From: Paenibacillus sp. SZ31 | GTDB taxonomy: Bacteria; Bacillota; Bacilli; Paenibacillales; Paenibacillaceae | Direction of reading: 5' to 3' | NCBI RefSeq assembly: GCF_012912005.1 | Contig: NZ_JABBEA010000001.1 | Coordinates: forward strand, 682,001 to 746,000 | DNA length: 64,000 nt | Shown: one piece after another, positions 24,876 to 33,338 of the stretch | How positions within the stretch are numbered: position 1 is the first letter of the stretch | Layout of the letters: each line of letters begins with the position of its first letter | The notes under the pieces: generated by a model | Told to the model about the DNA's origin: nothing | Seen by the model: only the letters and a program-made list of their open reading frames with translations | Databases searched by the model: none | Made by a program: the position numbers and the translations under genes

Positions 24876-26765
24876 CTAATTTATGCTTGCACCCTTATCT
24901 TTCAATTGTTTCAGGCGCTGCTGGATTTCGCGAATCTCCGTTGCCTCGACTGCTCGTTCACTCTCGTGTTCAGGCAGTGTCAGACTGTCTTTTCCAGCAG
25001 TGCTCACAGGAGACAGTAACTCGGATAAGCGCATCTCCAATCGCAATCGTTCGTCATCGGATTCCCGGGTCTCGAGCGCCAGCTCCCGAAGTTTAATGGA
25101 CTCCTCCCAATCCGGCACACTTCCTTCAAACAGGGTTGCTGTGCCACCAGCCTCCAGATCGCATAACCGATTCGCGAGTGACTTCGTCAGCATCCGGTCA
25201 TGAGATACAAGTACCAAAGCACCTGAAGCTTGTTTCAGTACATTCTCCATGACTTCCTGGGTATCGATGTCCAGATAGTTGGTCGGCTCATCCAGCACCA
25301 GCAGATTCGCTCCGCCAAAGTACAGCCTCAGAAATGCCACTCTGCACTTTTCTCCCATACTCAAATCCCCGATCTGCTTGAACACATCATCCCTGGAAAA
25401 CAGGAAACATCCCAGAATGGTACGTGCCGCACTTTGTGTCATGGATGGAAGGGTAAGCAAGCTGTCCAGCAGCGTCAGATTCTCGGGAAGTCCTTCCAAC
25501 TCCTGTGAAAAGTAACCGATTCTCAGCTGATGATGCCGCGTCACCTTGCCTTGCGAGGGTTCCAGCTCACCAATCATCAGCTTCAACAGTGTCGTCTTGC
25601 CCGTTCCATTAGGACCTCGTACGGCAAGACGGTCTCCACGTTCAACAGTGATTCGAAGGTCGCGAAGCAAGGGCTGGTTACCCGTATATGAAAAACTCAC
25701 CTCTTCCAGCGCAAGCAGCTGGCGTGCAGCCAGTGTATTCATCTGCAGTTCCATGTTTAACTTGGTGGCTTCACGCGGTTTATCCACCCGTTCCTTTTCC
25801 AACCGCTCCAACTGTTTTTGTTTCGCATGGTAACGTGAAATATTCTTGTTGGCTTTGGCCTTGTAGAAGCTCTGGGTGATCTTCACCTCCACATCGGTCG
25901 CTGAGTTATGCGCTTTATGGAACCATTCCTGATAATTACGAATCGTCTCTTCCAGCGCCTTTCGTTCCAACTCCTGCCTGCGGTAGATCGTTTCCTGTTC
26001 CCGTAATTCACGCTCTTTGTGGATCTTGTACTCGGAGTACCCGCCCTTGTATTTGGTCAAAGCCTCTGAACTGAACTCAATCACTCCTGTTGCTACCTGA
26101 TCAATAAACGTACGATCGTGAGATACAAATAACAGCGTACCTTCATATGAGGATAACCATTCTTCAAGCCAACGCATGCTTCCCTCATCCAGATGATTCG
26201 TGGGTTCATCCAGGATCAGGAATTTGGGCTTGCTGACGAGCAGTCCTGCCAAACGAGCCTTTGTTTTTTGTCCACCGCTCAAGGAATGATAGGGTCTGTT
26301 CCAATGCTCTGCGGATAAACCAAGGCGTGTCAGTACCTTCTCTACCTCGGTCTCCCACATATATCCGTTAAGCTGTTCATATTGATCCATCACTTTTGTG
26401 TAGGCTGCAAGTAGCTCATCATCAGCCTCACTGCTGATGCTCAAGCGTTGTTCCAGTTCTTCCAATTTCCATTTCACTTCATAGATCTGACCGCTCTCAC
26501 ACCGGACCGCATCCAGTACATTCATGCCATCCTCAATCTCCGAGCGCTGGCGCATGAATCCCCATTCCTGCTGCGGGATATGACGTTCAATTCTTCCACC
26601 ACCATGCTCTTCACCCAAAATGATGCGTAACAACGTTGTCTTGCCGCATCCGTTGCGACCTAGAATGGCGAGTCTCTCGCCCTCATTAATCTCCAAATTT
26701 AATCCTGTAAACAATTCAATACCGTTCCACTCTTTTGATACTTCATGTAAGCGTACCAATGTCAT
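24876..26765 (-). CDS. ABC-F family ATPase, possible ribosome-protection type
   Basis: About 629 residues with two ABC domains and no membrane segments. P-loops are GRNGCGKTT (about 37-45) and GPNGTGKTT (about 375); signatures SLSGGQKTKARLAGLL and DLSMGEKCRVAFLRL (the second has SMGEK in place of SGGQ/SGGE). Walker B LDEPTNHLD and LDEPTNYLD. An extended charged linker of roughly 80 residues joins the domains, with a C-terminal coil. ABC-F proteins act on ribosomes as translation factors or protect them from antibiotics. The attenuator leader upstream favours the antibiotic-protection type; this is inference. ATG 26768 is also possible. Confidence 0.9.
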   Translation of the reverse strand: MTLVRLHEVSKEWNGIELFTGLNLEINEGERLAILGRNGCGKTTLLRIILGEEHGGGRIERHIPQQEWGFMRQRSEIEDGMNVLDAVRCESGQIYEVKWKLEELEQRLSISSEADDELLAAYTKVMDQYEQLNGYMWETEVEKVLTRLGLSAEHWNRPYHSLSGGQKTKARLAGLLVSKPKFLILDEPTNHLDEGSMRWLEEWLSSYEGTLLFVSHDRTFIDQVATGVIEFSSEALTKYKGGYSEYKIHKERELREQETIYRRQELERKALEETIRNYQEWFHKAHNSATDVEVKITQSFYKAKANKNISRYHAKQKQLERLEKERVDKPREATKLNMELQMNTLAARQLLALEEVSFSYTGNQPLLRDLRITVERGDRLAVRGPNGTGKTTLLKLMIGELEPSQGKVTRHHQLRIGYFSQELEGLPENLTLLDSLLTLPSMTQSAARTILGCFLFSRDDVFKQIGDLSMGEKCRVAFLRLYFGGANLLVLDEPTNYLDIDTQEVMENVLKQASGALVLVSHDRMLTKSLANRLCDLEAGGTATLFEGSVPDWEESIKLRELALETRESDDERLRLEMRLSELLSPVSTAGKDSLTLPEHESERAVEATEIREIQQRLKQLKDKGASIN

Positions 26766-26779
26766 CATGAGGCCTCATC

Positions 26780-27145
26780 CTTCCTGCATCCTTTTTGCTG
26801 AACAAAAAAAACCGCTGGCATCAGCCGGCGGTTTGGCAATTCAGGGTTGGATCAAGCATTCAAAGACAGATCTAAGGTAAGCTACGGCATGAACAAAGAA
26901 ACCCCAAATACAGGGTACACGTAAACCTCAAAGGCTTACTTGCTCCATACCTTTTCCCATAGCTGAATTTGGACACACGAATCCCCTCATTGCTCAGCCG
27001 CTCTGGCTGACTGCGTCATAAAACCGTCTGCAGTTAACTGGGGTTCAATTCATGTGTTTTACTTCATGGGACGTATGGTTACCTCTCATTCATGTGTAGT
27101 ATCAATTTCTCCGTTATTGTACCAGATCATTGTTAAAAAGCAAAG
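26780..27145 (-). promoter_or_regulatory. long attenuator leader and promoter of the ABC-F gene
   Basis: Minus-strand promoter TTGCTT (27138-27143), 16-base spacer, TACAAT (27116-27121). About 330 nucleotides follow before the ABC-F start, ending in a perfect intrinsic terminator at 26809-26834 (AAACCGC and GCGGTTT with inner GGC/GCC, then T8). Short frames occur early (MNER* at 27079-27093, MK* at 27059-27067, MN* at 27045-27053), none with a strong ribosome site. TCAGCC near 27005-27010 can pair either with GGCTGA at about 26994 or with the identical GGCTGA inside the terminator. Confidence 0.7.
26809..26834 (-). terminator. leader terminator (attenuator) before the ABC-F gene
   Basis: AAACCGC-C-GGC and GCC-A-GCGGTTT stem, loop TGAT, followed on the minus strand by TTTTTTTT, 40 bases upstream of the ABC-F start. 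Confidence 0.88.
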
Positions 27146-27170
27146 GTTACCCTCATATTTCTTTTCGGGC

Positions 27171-27200
27171 AAAAGAAAAAGCCCCTGCATCGCAAGGGCT
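27171..27200 (-). terminator. terminator after tRNA-Gly
   Basis: AGCCCTTGC and GCAGGGGCT pair on the minus strand, followed by TTTTTCTTTT. Confidence 0.8.
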
Positions 27201-27218
27201 CTGGGTACTGCTTCGTTA

Positions 27219-27289
27219 AGCGGGTGATGGGAATCGAACCCACGCTATTAGCTTGGAAGGCTAAAGTTCTACCATTGAACTACACCCGC
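27219..27289 (-). tRNA. tRNA-Gly (anticodon TCC)
   Basis: 71 nucleotides. Acceptor GCGGGTG pairs with CACCCGC; D-arm GTTCAATGGTAGAAC; anticodon arm TTAGC-CTTCCAA-GCTAA with anticodon TCC; T-arm TGGGTTCGATTCCCA. CCA is not encoded; a T follows as discriminator. It reads GGA/GGG codons. Confidence 0.97.
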
Positions 27290-27420
27290 ATGATTGACGA
27301 TCAATTGTTAAGTTCCGTTCAGAAGTTAACAGTGATTTTACAAAGAATAATATACCATGATCCTCCATAGCATGCAAGTCATATTTACCATTTTTTTCAT
27401 TACGCATCCATCTATAAAAA

Positions 27421-27442
27421 ACAGGAGCACTCACGTGCCCCC
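27421..27442 (-). terminator. terminator after GGDEF-EAL gene
   Basis: GGGGCAC-GTGA-GTGCTCC on the minus strand, followed by TGTTTTTT, 10 bases past the stop. Confidence 0.8.
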
Positions 27443-27450
27443 GCTTTTCT

Positions 27451-29577
27451 CTATCCTGTAGGTTTATCCACATCTCTCAAAAACCGCTTTTCAAAATCAG
27501 CGGCTTCAATCGGTTTACTGAAGAAATATCCTTGAGCCTCGTGACAATGCTGATTGCGAAGAAAGACCATCTGATCTTCGTTCTCCACGCCCTCAGCTGT
27601 TACTTTCAGATGTAAATGATGTGCCATTGAAGTGATGGTGGATACGATCGCAGCGTTATTGCTGTCCTCCATGACCTCATTAACGAATGAACGGTCAATC
27701 TTAAGCCGATCAATCGGCAGATCCTTCAGATAATGCAACGAGCTGTATCCCGTTCCAAAATCATCAATACTGATATGCACACCAATTTCTTTGATTTTAC
27801 GTAACTGCTCGAATGCCCGGTCTTTATCAAATGTCATACTTTCTGTAATCTCCAGTTCAAGCCATACCGGCTCAAGCCCAGTCTCCTTGAGAATGCCATT
27901 GATATTGTCCAATAGATGCGAATGCCTGAACTGTCTCATGGACAGATTCACCGATACACACAGTTTACGATAACCGGCTTCCTGCCACTGCTTATTCTGT
28001 GCACATGCTTCACGAAGCACCCATTCGCCAAGCGGTACAATCAGCCCACTCTCTTCTGCAAGAGGAATAAATTCAGCCGGAGATACCGAACCTCGCTGCG
28101 GATGCTGCCAGCGCACCAATGCTTCCATACCGACGATTAACCCACTTTGCAGATTAACCTGCGGCTGGTAGACCAGGTAGAACTGTCCTCGATCCAACGC
28201 CTTGCGCAGATCATTCTCAAGCTGCAAACGCTCCTGTGCTTTCATCTGCATCGCATGAGCATAACGGTTCAATTCCATGCCCTGTTCTTTGGCATTGTGC
28301 AGAGCCGTATCTGCATTCTGAATAATCTCCTGTGGTGACTCACCATCATGCGGGAAAATCGCCATGCCGATTCCAAGTGTAAGATGATACTCATTACCGT
28401 CAACCAGGACCGGCTTCTCGAAGAGTTGTAAAATAGATCTTGTTCTCCGCAACGCTGTATCGGTTGTGCTGAAATCTGTCATCGTCAATGCAAACTCATC
28501 TCTTCCCAGGCCAAATACTTCTTCTCCTGGAAGTGACGAATGTTTCAGACGTTGACCTACCTGGCGAAGAACCCGGTTAGCTGCTTGCTGTCCGAGCGAA
28601 TCATTAATGGTCTTGAACCGATTAATATTCAGGACCAGCACACCGACAAGCTGTTCCTCCACCACAGCATCATCCATCATCATTTTCAACCGCTGCGAAA
28701 GGCGACGACGGTTTGGAAGCCCCGTCACATCCTCATGATGAGCAATGTAATTCATCTTGGCTTCAGCAACCTGCTGTTGCAGAAACGGCGTGTCCACAAC
28801 GGACGTGTACAACCCTTTTTGGATGAAAAAATATGCCATACAGTTACTCAACAATCCAAACAGTAGATTGAGGTCGTTCACCCCTGTTGCGGAAATAAAG
28901 TAACATTCCCCAAAGAAGAAACACAGAATACCGCATAGAATGGATGGCAAGTCACCATCCTTGGTTTTTTTCCATTGTACAAACAAAATAACGGCAATAA
29001 TGCCATACAGCAATCCGACCATAAAATGAACCCGGGTGAAAATCCCGCCAAGTACTTCACCCTCAAGCATATTCGGCAATATACTCCATTCCTGAATAGC
29101 CAATGTGTATAGAATAACAAAGGTACCCAACGTCCCACTGAACAGTAAGAATTTGCGTGGTAATGCAATTTCCTTCTCAGTTATGGTGTACACGAGCAGT
29201 AAACCTACTGAACATACCAAAGACCCCATAGTAGACATCATCAAGGAGAATTCCGATTCCATCATCGCTCCGTTCGGAATCTCTTCTGCAAAAGAAACGA
29301 TATGAACCAGTTCAAACAGTCCAATCAATAAAAAGAGTGTTGTCAATAACACCCTCCGAAGGGTCAGCTTCTGCGTACGAAACAACCAGCTTTGATTATA
29401 AATGCCGATACAAGCCGCCGCCGCAGCGAATCCACCCAAGAGTGTCAAAACAGGGTAACCCGATATGATCAGATCAGAGCTTGAAGAAGAACGAAACCAT
29501 TGACTTGCGAGGAAACACAATAAGCCGCATATAGCGACCCAACCTATTTTTCTCTGATCTTGCAGATTAACCTTCAT
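27451..29577 (-). CDS. membrane-bound GGDEF-EAL c-di-GMP protein
   Basis: 708 residues. The N-terminal 255 contain about eight membrane helices of a 7TM/MASE-like sensor. A GGDEF domain follows (about 275-440) with GLGRDEF at the active site, so the first Gly of GGDEF is intact in spacing but the second is Arg; cyclase activity is doubtful. The EAL domain (about 455-700) keeps MEALVRW, EITES, DDFGTGYSSL, LKIDRSFV, AEGVE and QGYFFSKP, so phosphodiesterase activity is expected. The enzyme should lower c-di-GMP at the membrane, perhaps with the GGDEF as GTP-binding regulator. GGGAAGG precedes ATG 29577. Confidence 0.93.
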   Translation of the reverse strand: MKVNLQDQRKIGWVAICGLLCFLASQWFRSSSSSDLIISGYPVLTLLGGFAAAAACIGIYNQSWLFRTQKLTLRRVLLTTLFLLIGLFELVHIVSFAEEIPNGAMMESEFSLMMSTMGSLVCSVGLLLVYTITEKEIALPRKFLLFSGTLGTFVILYTLAIQEWSILPNMLEGEVLGGIFTRVHFMVGLLYGIIAVILFVQWKKTKDGDLPSILCGILCFFFGECYFISATGVNDLNLLFGLLSNCMAYFFIQKGLYTSVVDTPFLQQQVAEAKMNYIAHHEDVTGLPNRRRLSQRLKMMMDDAVVEEQLVGVLVLNINRFKTINDSLGQQAANRVLRQVGQRLKHSSLPGEEVFGLGRDEFALTMTDFSTTDTALRRTRSILQLFEKPVLVDGNEYHLTLGIGMAIFPHDGESPQEIIQNADTALHNAKEQGMELNRYAHAMQMKAQERLQLENDLRKALDRGQFYLVYQPQVNLQSGLIVGMEALVRWQHPQRGSVSPAEFIPLAEESGLIVPLGEWVLREACAQNKQWQEAGYRKLCVSVNLSMRQFRHSHLLDNINGILKETGLEPVWLELEITESMTFDKDRAFEQLRKIKEIGVHISIDDFGTGYSSLHYLKDLPIDRLKIDRSFVNEVMEDSNNAAIVSTITSMAHHLHLKVTAEGVENEDQMVFLRNQHCHEAQGYFFSKPIEAADFEKRFLRDVDKPTG

Positions 29578-29868
29578 GCCGTGTTTTCCTTCCCGGGATC
29601 ACCTATCCAGAATTACATTAACCAAACTTGCCCTGCCCGCTACACAATTCGACAAAAAAACATATTTACCAACGTTCAATTCACATGCATGCACATGCTA
29701 TCTGGTACATAATAACATTTAATTCTGTATACGTGAACTAAAAAATAGTTACTCCTAGGAATATTTATTCATAAAAATGGAGAAAAACAAGGCATTAAGA
29801 ACTAAAAAAACATGGATCTCCAGGGAGATTCCATGTTTTTCTCGTTTGCAACTGTATTTCAGACTATA
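29578..29868. other. intergenic region, terminator only
   Basis: AT-rich, without a gene. The only clear signal is the bidirectional hairpin at 29806-29840; the promoter of the GGDEF-EAL gene must lie in 29590-29800 but no unambiguous hexamers were found. Confidence 0.6.
29806..29840. terminator. bidirectional terminator after aldolase gene
   Basis: AAAAACATGGA and CCATGTTTTT with an inner CTCC/GGGAG stem. Confidence 0.85.
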
Positions 29869-30825
29869 TTACTTGTCGAAATTCACTTCTGGTGTTGTTA
29901 ATTTATCATAGAAATCAACAACCTTGTCCTTGTCTTCCGATGAACGAAGCGCCATCGCCGAACGTGGATGCTCGTCCAATGCACCTGTGATCATGTAAGG
30001 CAGGATGTAGCCCCACTCTTCTTTTTCTCTAAGGGGTACCATCAACTGTTCCAGTACACCGAGGACTGGGCGCAGATTGTATTTCGTACCTTTCAGATGA
30101 GCTACGAGCAATTCGGTTGGGCAGTTACCTGCCGCACGTCCCATACCATATACAGAAGCATCAAGCAGTTCAACTCCCAGTTCCGCAGCAACCAATGTGT
30201 TGGAGAACGCGAGCTGCATGTTGTTATGGGTGTGAACGCCAAGACGCTTGTTAGGCAAATGAGTTTTGAACTTCTCTACCAGGTATTTCACATCATTATG
30301 ATCCAGGCTACCGTAGGAATCTACAATGTAGACCACATCTACGGAGCTTTCTTTGATCAATTCAAATGCTTCCAGCAACTCATTCTCCATAACATTGGAG
30401 AGTGCCATAATATTCAGTGTTGTTTCATATCCACGATCATGGAATGTTTGAACCAGTGCAAGTGCCTTGTCTACATCTTTGCTGTAGCAGGCAACCCGGA
30501 TCAGATCCAGCATGCTCTCGCTGCGAGGCAAGATGTCGTTCTCATCCACACGTCCAACGTCAACCAGTGCAGACAGTTTGGTATTACCTTTTTGAGGAAT
30601 AACTTTACGCAAGAAATCATCATTAAGGAAACGCCAAGGTCCTGCTTCCTCCGCACCTTTCAGCAACTTCGGAGAGTTCTTATATCCAATTTCCATATAA
30701 TCAACGCCAGCTTCATTCAATCCAGCATACAGCTGTTGAACAAAGTCCACGCTAAAGTCCCAATTATTCACCAATCCGCCATCACGGATCGTACAATCTA
30801 CAATTTTGCAATGATTTGTCTTCAT
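29869..30825 (-). CDS. DRE-TIM metallolyase (HMGL-like aldolase)
   Basis: 318 residues of the HMG-CoA lyase-like / 4-hydroxy-2-oxovalerate aldolase-related group. The N-terminal VDCTIRDGGLVNNW carries the catalytic Arg-Asp pair, and HTHNNMQLAFSN supplies the two metal-binding His. VYIVDSYGSLD and GMGRAAGNCPTELL are also conserved. It probably makes or breaks a C-C bond next to a 2-oxo acid; the substrate is unknown. No partner dehydrogenase (as in catechol pathways) is adjacent. AAAGGAG precedes ATG 30825. Confidence 0.85.
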   Translation of the reverse strand: MKTNHCKIVDCTIRDGGLVNNWDFSVDFVQQLYAGLNEAGVDYMEIGYKNSPKLLKGAEEAGPWRFLNDDFLRKVIPQKGNTKLSALVDVGRVDENDILPRSESMLDLIRVACYSKDVDKALALVQTFHDRGYETTLNIMALSNVMENELLEAFELIKESSVDVVYIVDSYGSLDHNDVKYLVEKFKTHLPNKRLGVHTHNNMQLAFSNTLVAAELGVELLDASVYGMGRAAGNCPTELLVAHLKGTKYNLRPVLGVLEQLMVPLREKEEWGYILPYMITGALDEHPRSAMALRSSEDKDKVVDFYDKLTTPEVNFDK

Positions 30826-30908
30826 TAATGTCTGCTCCTTTTCTGACCAACTTGTGTATTCCTCTCATGATACTTGAACGTGACAAGAAAAGTAAAGGGA
30901 TTCCGGAC

Positions 30909-32222
30909 TTATTTACTTCGATAAGATTTCCAGATTCGGTCAATCTCAACCATATCGGAATGATCCGGAACTTTTCCTCCATAACGCACGCTGTTATACG
31001 TATCTGGCAGTCTCGCAGACAGCTCATCTTCCTCTTGCTTCACACCATTCTGAATAATGGTCTGTGCAGCCTCCAGCGGAGTGTGCGTCCCCTGTATTCC
31101 CACTCCTCGATGAGCAGCCTTATCAATCCAAGTCCGATAGTAATACCGGACACGCTCAGCATCCTGCACAGGTGGCACTTCTTTCTTCCGAAACCAAGTC
31201 TTTCGAACTTTCTCCGGCGCCTCAAGCGTCTCACTGACATCCATATACTCCGTCCGTGGTTCTGCTTTCTTTACGCCTGGTTGTAACATCCCCTTGAATC
31301 GATCCAAAAATCTGTTTATCGTTTTTTGTCCGAACCTCAGAAGCAGCCACAGGATTGCTCCTGCTAAAGCACACATCACTACCCATCCAAGAATGTTCCA
31401 TAAGATTGAGGGCTCGGAGGGCGATTCTCTCCACTCCCTCGGTATATTTAGCGGCTGATTAGGGGCGTCCATTGGTAGTGGTGGCTCCTCGCCGGAAATC
31501 GGGCCAAACCATCCCCTGATCCATGCGAGTAAACGGTCGCGTAGCGGTCTCAACCATGCAGCCAAACTTGGGAAAGCACCAATAGCGACGATGACAATAA
31601 ACATCCACATGAACCGCTGATGATTCGCACGAGCAAAATCGCGCAATACTAATTTTCGCTTGCCATCATTAAGTATTGCCCGGTCCAGTTGTAATATATA
31701 TCGTCCAACCAGCCAGAAGGCAAAGCTGATTACTCCTGCAATATAGATCCACATGGTGTAGGCTTGTATCGGCTGCATAAACTCCAAGCGGTTCGAAGCA
31801 ACCGTAAGCACGATCGCACTGATTACCCCCACAATCTGCAAACGCCATAACAAAACAGAATGAAAGGCTGGCTCGAAGGTCAGACCTGCATAAGCGGAGA
31901 TGACTCCACACAATACCAATGTAATGATATTCGGCAACGGGAGAATGAGGCTCATTCCAACAACGAGTCCGAAGAGAAGCCCTATGACGAGTGCCGTTAC
32001 TCCACGAATGAATGTACTTTTCTCGCTAAATCCCGGGATTTTATGCTGAATGAATTGTCCCAACCAACCCGCGAGAACAACCAGGATGAATAATGTGTAC
32101 GGCAAATGTTCCATGGCGTAGAATGAAGCAAGCGTAAATATCGGAAAAAGGTATATGGCCGCCATCAAGACGGCAAGCATCGCTATAAGTCCCTTAGTCG
32201 TCGCTACCTGTCTGTCCCTCAT
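30909..32222 (-). CDS. membrane protein with C-terminal DUF4129-like domain
   Basis: 437 residues: six or so N-terminal helices (to about 235), a Pro-rich extracellular segment (GEEPPLPMDAPNQPLNIPRE), another helix near 285, and a cytosolic C-terminus where YYYRTWIDKAAHRGVG, THTPLEAAQ and YNSVRYGG match DUF4129. This position in MoxR-DUF58 operons is usually taken by a transglutaminase-containing TgpA-type protein; here no Cys-His-Asp core is seen. Its ATG overlaps the DUF58 stop (ATGA). Confidence 0.75.
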   Translation of the reverse strand: MRDRQVATTKGLIAMLAVLMAAIYLFPIFTLASFYAMEHLPYTLFILVVLAGWLGQFIQHKIPGFSEKSTFIRGVTALVIGLLFGLVVGMSLILPLPNIITLVLCGVISAYAGLTFEPAFHSVLLWRLQIVGVISAIVLTVASNRLEFMQPIQAYTMWIYIAGVISFAFWLVGRYILQLDRAILNDGKRKLVLRDFARANHQRFMWMFIVIVAIGAFPSLAAWLRPLRDRLLAWIRGWFGPISGEEPPLPMDAPNQPLNIPREWRESPSEPSILWNILGWVVMCALAGAILWLLLRFGQKTINRFLDRFKGMLQPGVKKAEPRTEYMDVSETLEAPEKVRKTWFRKKEVPPVQDAERVRYYYRTWIDKAAHRGVGIQGTHTPLEAAQTIIQNGVKQEEDELSARLPDTYNSVRYGGKVPDHSDMVEIDRIWKSYRSK

Positions 32223-33334
32223 GCACTCACCGCCTTCGTATCACCCTTCACGTCCTCTACCGGGAGAATCGTCACGCGATGCCCTTGTTCGTGCAGACGC
32301 GCAATCTCGTGCTCCATAGCGGCAGATACATAGGATGTGATCAGCAGATAGCTGCGGATTTGCTGTGCTTCTTCATTCAGACGTACTTCATCATTCAGGA
32401 ATTGCTCCATGGGCACCATGCATTTCAACTCGGTCTCAGCCATAGCTTCCAGTACCCTTTCCAGATGAGGTGTTCCATAATCCGGCTCAATCCGAACTGC
32501 ATCGCGACCTCCACCCACATGATAACCATTATGGGCGAAGCCTGCCGGCAACCCTCTACTTATGGCATCCACTGCAGCCGTGGCAGCGTAACGAAGTGCC
32601 CGTTCAATCTTCTCTGGTCGAGTAACTACACTCCACATATCTGCAGACTCCTGAATGTTAACTACAATCCATGATTGCGGATCTGCTGTCCATCCCTGCT
32701 TGTAGACTTGTAATTCACCCGTACGTGCGCTCGCTTTCCAATGAATACGATTCATCGGGTCGCCTGCACCATAAGGGCGAACACCAAGAATCAGGAACGG
32801 ATCTTCGACGATCCATCGCGATACTTCTACTTCCCCCTGCCACACTTGATAAATGGCGGGAAGATCCTCTGCATTCACTAGTGATGGATATACGACCATG
32901 GACATATGCAACGGAATCGGTTTGGTGGAACGCCACACGCCAAAGAGGTCCCCACCTGTCATGCTTGCTGTATTGAGTGGATAGATGCCACGCTGGGTAC
33001 ATGCAAACGGATGCTTGCGTGTAATACGCGTAAACGGTTTCAATGTGAAAATACTCTTATGGTTCTGATAGATTTCGCCTTGGCTAATATCCATACCTGA
33101 ACCAGAACGAAATACAAACGACACAGGCATCATTGCTTCAAGTCTAAGCCACGGAACGGAGACTCGTTTTTCATTCGATATCGTCTCCACCATCTCAAGT
33201 TCATCTCCAGCATAACAACGCAGCTTGCTGAATTGTCTGCTGTACTTGAGCTTTCGCAGTGCAGGTCGTCCGAACCATACACCGTGTATGCCAACGACAA
33301 TGCCTCCTACAAGGACAAGCCATAATAATGCCAT
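32219..33334 (-). CDS. DUF58 domain protein
   Basis: 371 residues. One N-terminal membrane helix (LLWLVLVGGIVVGI), then a soluble body with the DUF58 hallmark RPYGAGDPMNRIHWKASARTGEL near 195 and a vWA-like C-terminal half. DUF58 proteins pair with MoxR AAA+ ATPases, possibly as metal-ion-containing adaptors for protein maturation. The gene starts four bases after the moxR stop without a strong ribosome site, suggesting translational coupling, and overlaps the next gene by four bases. Confidence 0.9.
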   Translation of the reverse strand: MALLWLVLVGGIVVGIHGVWFGRPALRKLKYSRQFSKLRCYAGDELEMVETISNEKRVSVPWLRLEAMMPVSFVFRSGSGMDISQGEIYQNHKSIFTLKPFTRITRKHPFACTQRGIYPLNTASMTGGDLFGVWRSTKPIPLHMSMVVYPSLVNAEDLPAIYQVWQGEVEVSRWIVEDPFLILGVRPYGAGDPMNRIHWKASARTGELQVYKQGWTADPQSWIVVNIQESADMWSVVTRPEKIERALRYAATAAVDAISRGLPAGFAHNGYHVGGGRDAVRIEPDYGTPHLERVLEAMAETELKCMVPMEQFLNDEVRLNEEAQQIRSYLLITSYVSAAMEHEIARLHEQGHRVTILPVEDVKGDTKAVSA

Positions 33335-33338
33335 AAGA

